From Microvirga sesbaniae (lineage in GTDB: Bacteria > Pseudomonadota > Alphaproteobacteria > Rhizobiales > Beijerinckiaceae): a stretch of DNA of 64,000 bases. Below, piece by piece: positions 26,991-36,263 of this stretch. Below the pieces are notes generated by a model. The model searched no databases, had not been told where the DNA came from, and saw nothing but the letters and a program-made list of their open reading frames with translations. The DNA lies in NCBI RefSeq assembly GCF_025460805.1, contig NZ_JAMXFJ010000021.1, positions 17,592 through 81,591 of the forward strand, written 5' to 3'. Position 1 is the stretch's first letter. Each line of letters opens with the position of its first letter. The position numbers were made by a program, and so were the translations under genes.

Positions 26991-29703
26991 TGGCCATGTC
27001 CTCCTTGTCGACAGTTCTAAGAGTGAAATGGAAGGTTGTTCCCTCGCCGGGTGTCGATTCCGCCCAGATCTTGCCCCCGTGTGACTCGACGATCGTCCGG
27101 CTGATCGAGAGGCCGACCCCCATGCCACTCTGTTTCGTGGTCGTAAACGGCTTGAACAGGTTCTTCAAGATCTCCGGTGCAATACCGGACCCGGAGTCCT
27201 GGACGCTGATTTGAACGAGAGCCTCGGAAGGCATGGCTCTCGCCCTGATCGTCAGCTCGCGCAGGCTCACGTCCTGCATCGCTTCAATGGCGTTCCGGAT
27301 GAGATTGAGCAGAACCTGCTGGATCTGGACACGGTTCACGAAGACCAGTGGGTTCTCGGACGGGAAATCGAACTCGACCTTGATCTCCTTCTCCTTGGCT
27401 CCCACCAAAGCCAAGGCGCTGGCTTCCTCGACAAGTCGCTGCAAACCTTCGATCTGGTGCTCACTTCCTCCCCGAGCGACGAACTCGCGCAACTGGCGGA
27501 TGACCTCGCCCGCGCGCAAGGCCTCTTCGGCAGCCTCATTCACGGCATGCCGAACAAGGGCAACCTTGTCGCCCTCGATGTTACTCAGGATCATCCCGCA
27601 GCCTTTGAGATAGCTGGTGATGGCGGTCAGAGGTTGATTGATTTCATGGGCCAGCGTTGAGCCCATTTCGCCCAATGCCGTGAAACGGGACATATAGGCA
27701 AGCTCGGATTGCAGCTCCTGCATCCGTGTCTCGGTCCTCTGGCGCTCGGTCAGGTCACGGATGAAGGCCGTGAAAAAGCGTTCACCGTCGGCTTCCATCT
27801 CGCCAACCTGAACTTCCATGGGAAAGGTCGAGCCGTCCTTTCGCTGAGCCACGGCGACGCGGCCGCTCCCGATGATGCGGCGTTCTCCCGTATCGCGGTA
27901 CCGACGGATGTAACCGTCATGCTGCTCCCTGTAGGGAAGGGGCATCAGAAACTTGACACTTGTTCCGATGACTTCCTCCGGATGGTAGCCGAACATGCGT
28001 ACGGCCGTGGCACTGAAGGAGCGAATGATGCCGCTCTCATCGGCGACGATCATCGCATCTGGAACGGTCTCAAGAATGGATCTCAGGTGAGCCTCTCTCG
28101 TTCGCAGTCGCTCCTCGCTGGACCGCAGGGCATTCTCCGCGAGCTTGCGCTCCGTGATGTCCTGGATCGTGCCGATCTTGCGGACAGGCCGGCCATTCTC
28201 GTCGACCATTGTGCGACCGATGGCCGTCACCCAGCGTTCGATCCCCGTATCCGCACGAATGACCCGGAAGGTGCCGCTATAGGTCAAGCTGGTGTCAGGC
28301 CCGCTGCCATAGAAGGTCATGTCCATATGCAGTCGGTCGTCCGGGTGGACGCAGCCGAGAACAACGTCGCGAGTGATGTCTGCATCGGGCGCCAAGCCCA
28401 AGATCTGGCAGGCCTCCGGTGTCCATTGGCGCCGGCCCGTGACAAGGTCCTGGTCCCAGATGCCGAGCGCGGTCGTTTCGATGGCCAACCGCAAGCGTTC
28501 CTCGCTGCTGCGAAGCTTCATTTCCGCAAGCCGCTGGTCGTGGATGTCGGTCACCGTGCCCACCCACTCGACGACATGCCCATCCTCGTTCAGGAGCGGG
28601 ACGGCTCTCATCAGCACCCATCGATACAATCCATCGGAATGTCGAACACGGTACTCGAAGATGCGAGGTTCGTCTGATGTCCGAACCGATTGCCATTGGC
28701 TTTGCAGTTTCTCCCGATCATCCGGATGGACGGCCTCCAGGAATCCGTAGCCGGTGTAATCTCCCTTGGCTTGACCGCTGAAGGCTTCCCAGCCCCAGAC
28801 CTTCGTGATCAAACCGTCCGTCGTTGCCCGCCAGACGATAGCGGCACTCGCTTCGATCAGAGCCCGATACTGCTCCTCGCTTTGACGAAGTCGCTCGGCG
28901 GCGGCCCTTTGTTCGTGAATATCCGCGACCGTACCAACCCATTCCTGCACGACACCATCGGGATCCCGAAGGGGAACGGCTCTCGTCAGAACCCAGCGAT
29001 ACTCGCCATTCGACTGACCAATACGGTACTCGATCGTGCCGGCTTCCTCGGACGCAAGCGTCTCCAGCCAAGCCGATGTGACGCGTGCGCGATCCTCGGG
29101 GTGGACGTTCTCCAGCCAGGCGAAATCAGTGAGGTCGTTCAGGAATTGGCTGTCGGGAGTTCCCCATCCTAAGGCTCCGTCGATGATCGAACCATTGGGT
29201 GATGCCCGCCAGACCACGGCTGCGCTCGCCTCGATCAGGGCTCTGTATCGCTCCTCCTGCGTTCTCAGAGCGGCCTCAGCAGCCATGAAGCGGCTGACGT
29301 CACGAGATGTCAGGACATAGTTACATATCGTCCCGGATCGGTCCTCGACAGCATCGATGGTTATCCTGCAAAGGAGATGGCCACCTCTCTTGGTCGTGCA
29401 GCGAGCCTGATCTCCATAATGGCCGAGTTTCTTGGCAAGCCGGAGGCCCTCGAGCGCCTTGTCTCGGCTGACGGCATCGGATGGATACAATATCGAGAAG
29501 TGTCGACCCAGCGCCTCAGGGGAAGCCCAGCCATAGATATGTTCGGCACCCTGGTTCCACGATACGATATTCCCTATCGCGTCCAGCGTGATCAGGGCAA
29601 AGTCGCGAATCGAATTCAGCACGCGCTCAGCATCCGCAACCGGCCGCACCTCTCGACCTGATCGCGCATCGAGTCCGTTTGTTAACGCAGAAGTATGAGT
29701 CAT
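26956..29703 (-). CDS. fixL: FixL-like multi-PAS sensor histidine kinase
   Basis: 915 residues from ATG 29703 (MTHTSAL); another ATG at 29718 would add 5. Five PAS domains are visible: two generic, two similar RALIEASAA-type repeats among them, and the fifth just before the kinase. The fifth matches the FixL haem PAS: H595 in EQHDGYIRRY aligns with the haem-ligand His, and R601 and R615 with the two arginines used in oxygen binding and signalling. The kinase has the H-box LAHEINQPLTAITSYL and N, G boxes (NLIRNAIEAM, DSGSGIAPE, GMGVGLSISR). No membrane segment is seen, so it is soluble. It pairs with the FixJ-like gene. FixL is typically about 500 residues, so this is much longer. Confidence 0.88.
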   Translation of the reverse strand: MTHTSALTNGLDARSGREVRPVADAERVLNSIRDFALITLDAIGNIVSWNQGAEHIYGWASPEALGRHFSILYPSDAVSRDKALEGLRLAKKLGHYGDQARCTTKRGGHLLCRITIDAVEDRSGTICNYVLTSRDVSRFMAAEAALRTQEERYRALIEASAAVVWRASPNGSIIDGALGWGTPDSQFLNDLTDFAWLENVHPEDRARVTSAWLETLASEEAGTIEYRIGQSNGEYRWVLTRAVPLRDPDGVVQEWVGTVADIHEQRAAAERLRQSEEQYRALIEASAAIVWRATTDGLITKVWGWEAFSGQAKGDYTGYGFLEAVHPDDREKLQSQWQSVRTSDEPRIFEYRVRHSDGLYRWVLMRAVPLLNEDGHVVEWVGTVTDIHDQRLAEMKLRSSEERLRLAIETTALGIWDQDLVTGRRQWTPEACQILGLAPDADITRDVVLGCVHPDDRLHMDMTFYGSGPDTSLTYSGTFRVIRADTGIERWVTAIGRTMVDENGRPVRKIGTIQDITERKLAENALRSSEERLRTREAHLRSILETVPDAMIVADESGIIRSFSATAVRMFGYHPEEVIGTSVKFLMPLPYREQHDGYIRRYRDTGERRIIGSGRVAVAQRKDGSTFPMEVQVGEMEADGERFFTAFIRDLTERQRTETRMQELQSELAYMSRFTALGEMGSTLAHEINQPLTAITSYLKGCGMILSNIEGDKVALVRHAVNEAAEEALRAGEVIRQLREFVARGGSEHQIEGLQRLVEEASALALVGAKEKEIKVEFDFPSENPLVFVNRVQIQQVLLNLIRNAIEAMQDVSLRELTIRARAMPSEALVQISVQDSGSGIAPEILKNLFKPFTTTKQSGMGVGLSISRTIVESHGGKIWAESTPGEGTTFHFTLRTVDKEDMASVEHADRVCGG

Positions 29704-30082
29704 TACCCCCCAACCCATGTGCTGCGTTGCATGCAGGAACGAAGTCTAGCGGCGCAGAAGCGCCGTGACTAGTAATAGTGATATGCCCGTTCGGCAATGA
29801 AAGTCATCGGTGCGATGACACAAATGCCGTATATTCAGCAATCGAAAAAATACGGGCAGCCCTTGCGACATTGTCGCTCCATCGCCAACAGAAGCACACA
29901 TTCTTATGGTAATGATATAGCTTTAAGCGCCTATCACCTCGGCTCCCGCACACCTTGAAAAGCCAAGGTCGGCATCCGTGCTGAAACCATAGGCACATAG
30001 AACGAGCCTCACGCCGGCAGGTCAGCCTCATGCAAGGTTGGAAGGTTAAATGCCTCTTTACCATACTTGCCTGGAGACCTCT
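29704..30082. other. Divergent region between fixL-like and flgB
   Basis: About 380 bp, AT-rich by the standard of the window around 29790-29930. It contains CCGTAT..ATACGG (29827-29855), a possible operator, and at 30026-30037 the shared flagellar box. It must drive fixL-like leftwards and the flgB operon rightwards. Confidence 0.5.
30026..30037 (+). promoter_or_regulatory. Shared flagellar operon box upstream of flgB
   Basis: CCTCATGCAAGG, 45 nt before the GTG of flgB. One of six matches to C[CT]TC[AG][CT][AG]CAAG[GC] found at heads of flagellar operons here. Confidence 0.5.
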
Positions 30083-30469
30083 GTGACGGCACCTGTCTAT
30101 CTGTTCGACTTGGCATCGCGACAGGCCCAGTGGCTAGCCGCCCGCCAAACGACCATTTCCGGAAACGTTGCCAACGCCAACACTCCCGGCTACCGCGCTA
30201 GGGATGTCGAGCCGTTCGCGGATGTTCTGGATAAAACCAAACTGGCGATGGCTGCAACGAACACCGGCCATATCGGCTTCACTCCTTCCAAGGCCGAAGC
30301 CAGCAAAGTCAAGAAGGCCGACAGCTGGGACACGGTGTATTCCAAGAACTCCGTCAGCCTGGAGCAGGAACTCATCAAGTCCGGTGAGGTCAATCGGCAG
30401 CATTCACTGAACACAAGCATCGTCAAGTCATTCCACCGAATGCTGATGTCGAGCGTGAGGACTTCGTAA
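30083..30469 (+). CDS. flgB: Flagellar basal-body rod protein FlgB
   Basis: 128 residues from GTG 30083 (VTAPVYLFDLASRQAQWLAA), with GGAG about 8 nt upstream; an ATG at 30050 would add 11 residues with no family match. NVANANTPGYRARDVEPF is the rod/hook-family N-terminal motif. FlgB forms the proximal rod in the periplasm together with FlgC, FlgF and FlgG and is exported by the flagellar type III system. First gene of the flgB-fliP operon; the next start overlaps its stop by 1 nt (TAATG). Confidence 0.95.
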   Translation: MTAPVYLFDLASRQAQWLAARQTTISGNVANANTPGYRARDVEPFADVLDKTKLAMAATNTGHIGFTPSKAEASKVKKADSWDTVYSKNSVSLEQELIKSGEVNRQHSLNTSIVKSFHRMLMSSVRTS

Positions 30470-30885
30470 TGATCGATCCCCTGGTTGCATCCGGCAAATT
30501 ATCGAGCTCGGGTCTGGAAGCGCAGTCTGCTCGCCTCCGCGTGATCTCCGAGAACATCGCGAACGCGCAATCCACCGGCCGGACGCCGGGGTCGGATCCC
30601 TATACCCGCAAGACGATCACCTTCAAGTCCGAGCTCGACCGCACCCTCGGAGCAGCCTCGGTCACCGTCAAGGACGTGGGGCAGGACGAGTCCGCGTTCC
30701 CGGTCGAGTACGATCCAGGCAACCCAGCCGCTGATGAGAACGGCATGGTCAAAAAGCCCAACGTCAACATGCTGATCGAGATGGCGGACATGAGGGAGGC
30801 CAATCGGTCCTATCAGGCGAACCTGCAGATGATGAAGCAGGCCAGAGCCATGATCTCTGCAACAATCGATCTCATGAGAGGCTGA
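30469..30885 (+). CDS. flgC: Flagellar basal-body rod protein FlgC
   Basis: 138 residues with the rod-family motif ARLRVISENIANAQSTGRTP at the N-terminus and the helical NVNMLIEMADMREANRSYQAN near the end. A proximal rod protein exported by the flagellar apparatus. The overlap with flgB (1 nt) and the 1-nt gap to fliE show tight coupling. Length is normal. Confidence 0.96.
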   Translation: MIDPLVASGKLSSSGLEAQSARLRVISENIANAQSTGRTPGSDPYTRKTITFKSELDRTLGAASVTVKDVGQDESAFPVEYDPGNPAADENGMVKKPNVNMLIEMADMREANRSYQANLQMMKQARAMISATIDLMRG

Positions 30886-30886
30886 T

Positions 30887-31216
30887 ATGGTCAGTGCAGT
30901 TTCCTCCATCTCCTCAATGATCGACCGTCCAGCGGCGGTCGCTGCGATCCCCACATTCGGTGCGCCCCCGGCCGCGGGAGCGGTGTCCGGCGCATCCCAG
31001 GCAAGCTTCAGCGAAACGATGGCGCAAGTGGCGACCTCGGCGGTCGACACCATGAAGGCCGGCGAGGCCGCTTCCATTGCCGGGATCCAAGGCAAAGCCT
31101 CGGTGCAGCAGGTCGTCGAAGCGGTCATGTCGGCCGAGCAGACCCTTCAGACGGCCATCGCCATCCGCGACAAGGTGGTTGCGGCCTACCAAGAAATTGC
31201 CCGGATGGCGATCTAA
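30887..31216 (+). CDS. fliE: Flagellar hook-basal body complex protein FliE
   Basis: 109 residues, helical, with the family C-terminus (EAVMSAEQTLQTAIAIRDKV, then AAYQEIARMAI). FliE is the adapter between the MS ring and the rod. The N-terminal half is Ala/Pro-rich and variable. It lies in the usual rhizobial order flgB-flgC-fliE-flgG. Confidence 0.95.
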   Translation: MVSAVSSISSMIDRPAAVAAIPTFGAPPAAGAVSGASQASFSETMAQVATSAVDTMKAGEAASIAGIQGKASVQQVVEAVMSAEQTLQTAIAIRDKVVAAYQEIARMAI

Positions 31217-31226
31217 GGAGATTCAA

Positions 31227-32015
31227 ATGAGAGCGCTCGCAATCGCCGCAACCGGCATGAATGCACAGCAGCTGAATGTCGAAGTCATTGCAAACAACAT
31301 CTCGAACGTGAACACCACGGCCTTCAAAGGGGCCCGGGCCGAATTCACCGATCTGCTCTATCAAACCGAGCGATCCCAGGCCATCCCGAACCAGGCAGGA
31401 TCAAGCCCGGTGCCGGAGGGAGCCATGCTGGGCCTCGGCGTGAAGACCGCAGCCATCCGTAACCTGCACCGGCAGGGATCGCTGACGAATACGTCGAACC
31501 AGTTCGATCTCGCCCTCAACGGTCGCGGCTGGTTCCAGGTCAATGCTCCCAGTGGCGAAATCGTCTACACCCGAGCGGGATCCTTCAACAAGAACGGCGA
31601 TGGGCAACTCGTCACGCTCGACGGCTACACGCTCAACCCGCCGATCATCATTCCCGCGAACACGCTCGACGTCACCATCAACGAGTCCGGCGAAGTCTTC
31701 GCCAAGATCGACGGACAGGCTCAGCCGCAGAATCTCGGTCAGCTGACGCTTGCGAATTTCGCAAACGACGCCGGCCTGGAGCCGATCGGCAGCAATTACT
31801 ATCGCGAGACCATCGCGTCCGGCGCCCCGGCGGTCGGCATCCCGTCGGATCCGGGGTTCGGCAAGATCCATCAGGGCTACCTCGAGGCTTCCAACGTCGA
31901 TCCCATCAAGGAAATCACGAACCTGATCTCGGCCCAGCGCGCCTTCGAAATGAATTCGAAGGTGATCCAGGCTGCCGACGACATGGCCGGAACGGTTTCC
32001 AAGGGAATCCGCTAA
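31227..32015 (+). CDS. flgG: Flagellar distal rod protein FlgG
   Basis: 262 residues from ATG 31227 (MRALAIAATGMNAQQLNVEV) with AAGGAG about 7 nt upstream; the frame is open back to 31077 inside fliE. NNISNVNTTAFKGARAEF is the rod/hook motif, and LEASNVDPIKEITNLISAQR with the C-terminal helix closes the protein. FlgG builds the distal rod, which crosses the L and P rings. The size is normal for the family. Confidence 0.97.
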   Translation: MRALAIAATGMNAQQLNVEVIANNISNVNTTAFKGARAEFTDLLYQTERSQAIPNQAGSSPVPEGAMLGLGVKTAAIRNLHRQGSLTNTSNQFDLALNGRGWFQVNAPSGEIVYTRAGSFNKNGDGQLVTLDGYTLNPPIIIPANTLDVTINESGEVFAKIDGQAQPQNLGQLTLANFANDAGLEPIGSNYYRETIASGAPAVGIPSDPGFGKIHQGYLEASNVDPIKEITNLISAQRAFEMNSKVIQAADDMAGTVSKGIR

Positions 32016-32039
32016 GACGGGCAGCCGGGTGAACCTCTC

Positions 32040-32501
32040 ATGAAGCATCTCTTCCACATTGCACTTTCGGTAGCCGCCCTGGCTTCGGCGGGCGCTCGGG
32101 CTGCCTCGGCTGAAGAGCGTATTCTCCCGGTGCCGTCCATCACGATCTATGCCGGTGACACGATCACCGAGTCGATGCTCAAGGATCGGACGTTTCCTGA
32201 GAACTACCGCTACCGGACGGCCGTCATCGAGTCTCCCCGGGTCCTCGCAGGTAAGATGGCCCGCCGGACTCTTCTCCCCGGGGAGCCCATTCCCATGAAT
32301 GCAGTCGACGATCCCAAGCTCGTGGCGCGGGGCGTTCAAACCCAGATCGTGTTCGAAGAGGGCGGTCTGTCGATCATGGGAACCGGGATCCCGCTGCAAT
32401 CCGGAACGCTGGGAGAGACGATCCAGGTCAAGAACGTCGATAGCGGCCGGATCATCACCGGCCGAGTCCAGCCCGATGGCCGGGTCCGAATCGGATTTTG
32501 A
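32040..32501 (+). CDS. flgA: Flagellar P-ring assembly chaperone FlgA
   Basis: 153 residues with a signal peptide (MKHLFHIALSVAALASAGAR, cleavage near ASA-EE). The SAF-like domain runs from ILPVPSITIYAGDTITESML to VQTQIVFEEGGLSIMGTGIP and the final TGRVQPDGRVRIGF. FlgA guides FlgI in the periplasm. It is short, as in other alphaproteobacteria. The stop overlaps the next start (TGATG). Confidence 0.93.
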   Translation: MKHLFHIALSVAALASAGARAASAEERILPVPSITIYAGDTITESMLKDRTFPENYRYRTAVIESPRVLAGKMARRTLLPGEPIPMNAVDDPKLVARGVQTQIVFEEGGLSIMGTGIPLQSGTLGETIQVKNVDSGRIITGRVQPDGRVRIGF

Positions 32502-33601
32502 TGATGCTTCGCTCGATTCTCTTCCTGCTTGCCGTTCTCCTTTCCTTCCAGAGCCACGCTGCGACGCGCATCAAGGACGTGGCGGCCGTTCAGGGTGTGC
32601 GCGACAACCAGTTGATTGGCTATGGCCTCGTGATGGGTCTCCAAGGTACCGGTGATACGCTTCGCAACTCCCAGTTCACCGAGCAATCGCTGCAATCGAT
32701 GCTGGACCGGATGGGCGTCAACGTCCGCGACATCAACTTGCGGACCCGTAACGTCGCGGCCGTCATCGTCACGGCCGATCTCCCTCCGTTCGTCGGCGCG
32801 GGATCCCGCATCGATGTGACGGTCACATCCATGGGGGATGCCACGTCTCTGAAGGGCGGAACCTTGATGCTCACCGCCCTCCAGGGCGGAGACGGACAGG
32901 TCTATGCCGTCGCACAGGGAGCCATCGCGGTATCCGGGTTCTCCGCACAGGGCCAAGCGGAGACGCTCACCTCGGGGGTGGCGACCGCTGGGCGCATCCC
33001 GAACGGCGCGCTGATCGAGCGGGAAGTCCAGGGCGGATTCAACACGTCCGGACCGCTGGCCTTCGAACTCAAGAACCCGGACTACAAGACCGCAACCCTC
33101 ATCACCGATGCCATCAACCAATACGCCCAGCAGCGTTATGGGGCTCGCGTCGCGTCCCCGCGCGACTTCCGGACGGTCGTTCTGCAGAAGCCGAAAAATG
33201 TCGCAGCGACACGATTCATCGCCGAACTGGGGGATCTCGAGATCAGACCGGACACGCCGGCCCGGATCGTAGTGGACCAACGGACCGGCACGGTCGTGAT
33301 CGGAAAGAACGTCCAGATCTCCACGGTAGCGATCACGCATGGCGCTTTGACGATCCGGGTGACGGAAACCCCGGAGGTATCGCAGCCGGACCCGTTCTCC
33401 ATGGGCCAAACCGTCGTCGTGCCTCGCACCCAGATCACGGCCGCGGAGGAGAGGGTGCCCCTTGCCATCGTTCGGGGAGCGGATCTGCAGACCCTCGTCA
33501 AAGGTCTGAATCAAATGGGTCTCAAACCCTCCGATGTCATTGCCATTCTCCAAGCGGTCAAGACCGCCGGGGCACTTCAAGCAGAACTGGTGATCCAATG
33601 A
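32501..33601 (+). CDS. flgI: Flagellar P-ring protein FlgI
   Basis: 366 residues from ATG 32501, with a signal peptide (MMLRSILFLLAVLLSFQSHA). The family run RIKDVAAVQGVRDNQLIGYG follows immediately, then GTGDTLRNSQFTEQSLQSML and the C-terminal LQTLVKGLNQMGLKPSDVIA. It forms the periplasmic P ring around the rod. The stop overlaps the motE-like start by 4 nt. Confidence 0.97.
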   Translation: MMLRSILFLLAVLLSFQSHAATRIKDVAAVQGVRDNQLIGYGLVMGLQGTGDTLRNSQFTEQSLQSMLDRMGVNVRDINLRTRNVAAVIVTADLPPFVGAGSRIDVTVTSMGDATSLKGGTLMLTALQGGDGQVYAVAQGAIAVSGFSAQGQAETLTSGVATAGRIPNGALIEREVQGGFNTSGPLAFELKNPDYKTATLITDAINQYAQQRYGARVASPRDFRTVVLQKPKNVAATRFIAELGDLEIRPDTPARIVVDQRTGTVVIGKNVQISTVAITHGALTIRVTETPEVSQPDPFSMGQTVVVPRTQITAAEERVPLAIVRGADLQTLVKGLNQMGLKPSDVIAILQAVKTAGALQAELVIQ

Positions 33602-34113
33602 CCAAACCGACGATCATCAAGACCTTTCAGCCGATGGCGCTCGCCGCTTGCGTGCTCGCCGGGGCGGCGTCATACCAAGGTGCCTGGGCGCAGGACGTGA
33701 AGACGGATGCTAAGAGCAACCAATACTGCGCCAGCATTGCCGATGCCGCGTCAGATGCCCGCTTCACGCTTCAGAAACAGGCGCTCGCCGACATGGAGAA
33801 GGAGATCGAGAGCCGCATCAAGGTTCTTGAGTCCAAGCGCGCCGAATACGAAGAGTGGCTCCGACGCCGTAACGAGGTTCTAGAAAAGGCCGACGAGACC
33901 ATCGTCCTGATCTATTCGCGCATGCGCCCCGATGCAGCAGCATTGCAGCTCACCAATATGGACGAAGAGATCGCTGCGGCCGTCATCGCCAAGCTCAACC
34001 CGCGGGTGGCAAGCGCGGTCCTGAACGAAATGGAACCGGGACGGGCGGCTCAACTGGCGAATGTCATCACCGATGCCCCGAAGCGGGACAAGAACACCGT
34101 GAGGCAGAATTGA
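33598..34113 (+). CDS. motE: MotE-like periplasmic motility protein
   Basis: 171 residues with an N-terminal signal sequence (ALAACVLAGAASYQGAWA). A coiled coil follows (QKQALADMEKEIESRIKVLE) and then a MgtE-N-like helical end (MRPDAAALQLTNMDEEIAAA, VIAKLNPRVASAVLNEMEPG). It matches MotE of Sinorhizobium, described as a chaperone for the periplasmic protein MotC, and occupies the same place between flgI and flgH. The overlaps with both neighbours are 4 nt. Confidence 0.88.
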   Translation: MTKPTIIKTFQPMALAACVLAGAASYQGAWAQDVKTDAKSNQYCASIADAASDARFTLQKQALADMEKEIESRIKVLESKRAEYEEWLRRRNEVLEKADETIVLIYSRMRPDAAALQLTNMDEEIAAAVIAKLNPRVASAVLNEMEPGRAAQLANVITDAPKRDKNTVRQN

Positions 34114-34808
34114 AACACGTCATCCTGATTGTCGGCCTGTGTTTCCTCGGCGCCTGCGCAACGAGGCCCGAGGAAATTGGACGTGAGCCGGTTATGACTC
34201 CGGTCGGCTCCGGCATCGCGGTCGACCGTGAGCCGCTTCCCCACCTGTTCAAGGCCGGCGGCAGGTCTGCGGCGAACTCGACCTGGAGCAATGCCAGCGC
34301 CGATCTCTTTACGAGTCCGCGAGCCAGACAGGTCGGCGATATCGTCACGGTGAACATTCAAATCGACGACAAGGCCGAGTTCGACAATGCGAGCGATCGA
34401 TCGAGGAAGTCCTCGATCAGCGCCGGGCTCGATTACGCCTTTTCGTTCAAGGGGTGGAACGCGGACGGGACCGGCGATTTCGGCGTCGACTCCTCATCGT
34501 CATCGAACGGGCAGGGCACGATCGACCGGTCGGAGAAGCTGCGCCTATCCGTCGCTGCCGTCGTCAACGAGGTCCTGCCGAACGGAAATGTCGTGATCAG
34601 TGGCTCTCAGGAAGTGCGCGTCAACTACGAGCTCCGCATCCTGAACATCGCCGGCATCGTGCGCCCGCGGGACATCTCGCCGAAGAATACGATCAGCTAC
34701 GACAAGATCGCCGAGGCTCGGGTGTCCTATGGCGGCCGCGGACGCCTGATGGAGGTCCAGCAGCCCGCCTATGGACAGCAGATCTACGATGTCGTGGCGC
34801 CTTTCTAG
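34110..34808 (+). CDS. flgH: Flagellar L-ring lipoprotein FlgH
   Basis: 232 residues. A lipoprotein signal with lipobox LGAC (LIVGLCFLGACATRPEE) is followed by the L-ring domain: LFTSPRARQVGDIVTVNIQI, a beta-rich middle, NGNVVISGSQEVRVNYELRI and the end GQQIYDVVAPF. It forms the outer-membrane L ring. Its start overlaps motE by 4 nt and fliL follows after 24 nt. Confidence 0.96.
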   Translation: MKHVILIVGLCFLGACATRPEEIGREPVMTPVGSGIAVDREPLPHLFKAGGRSAANSTWSNASADLFTSPRARQVGDIVTVNIQIDDKAEFDNASDRSRKSSISAGLDYAFSFKGWNADGTGDFGVDSSSSSNGQGTIDRSEKLRLSVAAVVNEVLPNGNVVISGSQEVRVNYELRILNIAGIVRPRDISPKNTISYDKIAEARVSYGGRGRLMEVQQPAYGQQIYDVVAPF

Positions 34809-34832
34809 ATAGTTCATCAAGACGAGAGAAGA

Positions 34833-35342
34833 ATGGCCAAGGCCCTAGAACTTCCAGCGCCGTCCGGAAGCGCACCGAGCAAGGAAGGATCGCTCCGATG
34901 GCTCCTGACGCTCGGCCTCCTGACGCTTCTGTCGGCTGCCATCGGTGGTGGATTCGGTCTGGTGATGGTGTCCGGCATCGAAAAGCAGGTCGAGGAAAAA
35001 TACAAGGCCCTGCCGCACAAGGCGGAAGTCGTCAGCCCCTACACGGGGAACATCGCTGTCAAGAAGCTGGCTCCGGTCGTCACCAATCTCACCGGTTCGG
35101 AGACCGACTGGGTCCGGATCGAGGCGTCTATCGTCTACCAGCCGGGGGGCGACCAGAACCCCGATGTGCTTGTCGCCGAGGCAAGGCAAGACATGTTGTC
35201 CTATATCCGCACGATGTCATTGGCTCAGATCCAGGGCCCCAGCGGTCTTCTCCATCTGCGTGAAGACCTCAACGAGCGCGCCAGGCTGCGTTCGAAGGGA
35301 GCAATCCGGGAACTGGTGCTCGAAACATTGATCGTCCAGTAG
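34833..35342 (+). CDS. fliL: Flagellar basal body-associated protein FliL
   Basis: 169 residues with one N-terminal membrane helix (WLLTLGLLTLLSAAIGGGFGLVM) and a periplasmic domain ending SKGAIRELVLETLIVQ. FliL supports stator units and MS-ring function near the motor. It sits between flgH and fliP, as in Sinorhizobium and Brucella. A second FliL-like protein appears at 61021. Confidence 0.93.
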   Translation: MAKALELPAPSGSAPSKEGSLRWLLTLGLLTLLSAAIGGGFGLVMVSGIEKQVEEKYKALPHKAEVVSPYTGNIAVKKLAPVVTNLTGSETDWVRIEASIVYQPGGDQNPDVLVAEARQDMLSYIRTMSLAQIQGPSGLLHLREDLNERARLRSKGAIRELVLETLIVQ

Positions 35343-35393
35343 TTTATCGGCATTGCTGCCTCGCCCGTTCTAGGGCGGCTGCCCCCTGATTTG

Positions 35394-36146
35394 ATGAAAG
35401 ACATTGTGATGCTCCGTCGCTTCCCATTCGCCGTAACGTTCCTCTTGGCGGCAACGAGCGCCCACGCCCAGATCGCAGGTCTGGACGCGCTTCTTCCTCC
35501 CGGAGACGGCGCTGTCAGCGGCCGAATCATTCAGCTCGTCGTGCTCTTGACCGTCCTGTCCCTAGCGCCCGGCCTGCTGATCATGGTGACCAGCTTCACC
35601 CGATTTGTGGTCGCCTTCTCGTTCCTGCGCTCGGGTCTGGGCCTCCAGAGCACACCGGCCAACCTGTTCCTGATCAGCCTGTCGCTCTTCATGACCTTCT
35701 TCGTCATGGGACCGACCTTCGACCGCGCCTGGAACGACGGGGTCAGACCTTTGACGGAAAACCGCATCTCGGAAGCGGAGGCATTCACCAAGACGACAGA
35801 GCCGTTCCGCGATTTCATGCTGACCCATGTGCGGCCCAAGGATCTCCAGATGTTCAGTGATCTGGCCGCTGTCAATTATCCGAAGCCCGCCGAGGGTGAG
35901 AAGATAGACCTCCGCATTCTCATTCCTGCCTTCATGATCTCCGAGCTCCGGCGCGGTTTCGAGATCGGCTTCCTGATCGCATTGCCGTTTCTCGTGATCG
36001 ACATGATCGTCGCCACACTGGTCATGTCGATGGGCATGATGATGATGCCGCCGACGGTTCTGGCTCTGCCGTTCAAAATCCTGTTCTTCGTCCTCATCGA
36101 CGGCTGGAACATCCTGGTGAGCGGCTTGGTGCGCTCCTATTTCTGA
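35394..36146 (+). CDS. fliP: Flagellar type III export protein FliP
   Basis: 250 residues from ATG 35394 (ATG 35409 is an alternative). An N-terminal signal-like helix is followed by four membrane segments. Family motifs are IMVTSFTRFVVAFSFLRSGL and LIPAFMISELRRGFEIGFLI, with MGMMMMPPTVLALPFKILFF near the end. FliP, FliQ and FliR form the export gate core. It ends the first flagellar operon. Confidence 0.95.
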   Translation: MKDIVMLRRFPFAVTFLLAATSAHAQIAGLDALLPPGDGAVSGRIIQLVVLLTVLSLAPGLLIMVTSFTRFVVAFSFLRSGLGLQSTPANLFLISLSLFMTFFVMGPTFDRAWNDGVRPLTENRISEAEAFTKTTEPFRDFMLTHVRPKDLQMFSDLAAVNYPKPAEGEKIDLRILIPAFMISELRRGFEIGFLIALPFLVIDMIVATLVMSMGMMMMPPTVLALPFKILFFVLIDGWNILVSGLVRSYF

Positions 36147-36200
36147 CCGACTCCTGCCCACGGTGGGCACAAATCCGGGCTGCGAGGGAGGGCTGGCAAC

Positions 36201-36212
36201 CTTCGCACAAGG
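36201..36212 (+). promoter_or_regulatory. Shared flagellar operon box upstream of fliF
   Basis: CTTCGCACAAGG, 51 nt before the fliF ATG. It matches the consensus C[CT]TC[AG][CT][AG]CAAG[GC]. In Brucella the fliF promoter is a direct FtcR target, so this is the most testable site. Confidence 0.55.
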
Positions 36213-36263
36213 TTGACGAAGCACAAGTGATCTCGACACCTCTTACCAGTACCGAGATCCTCT

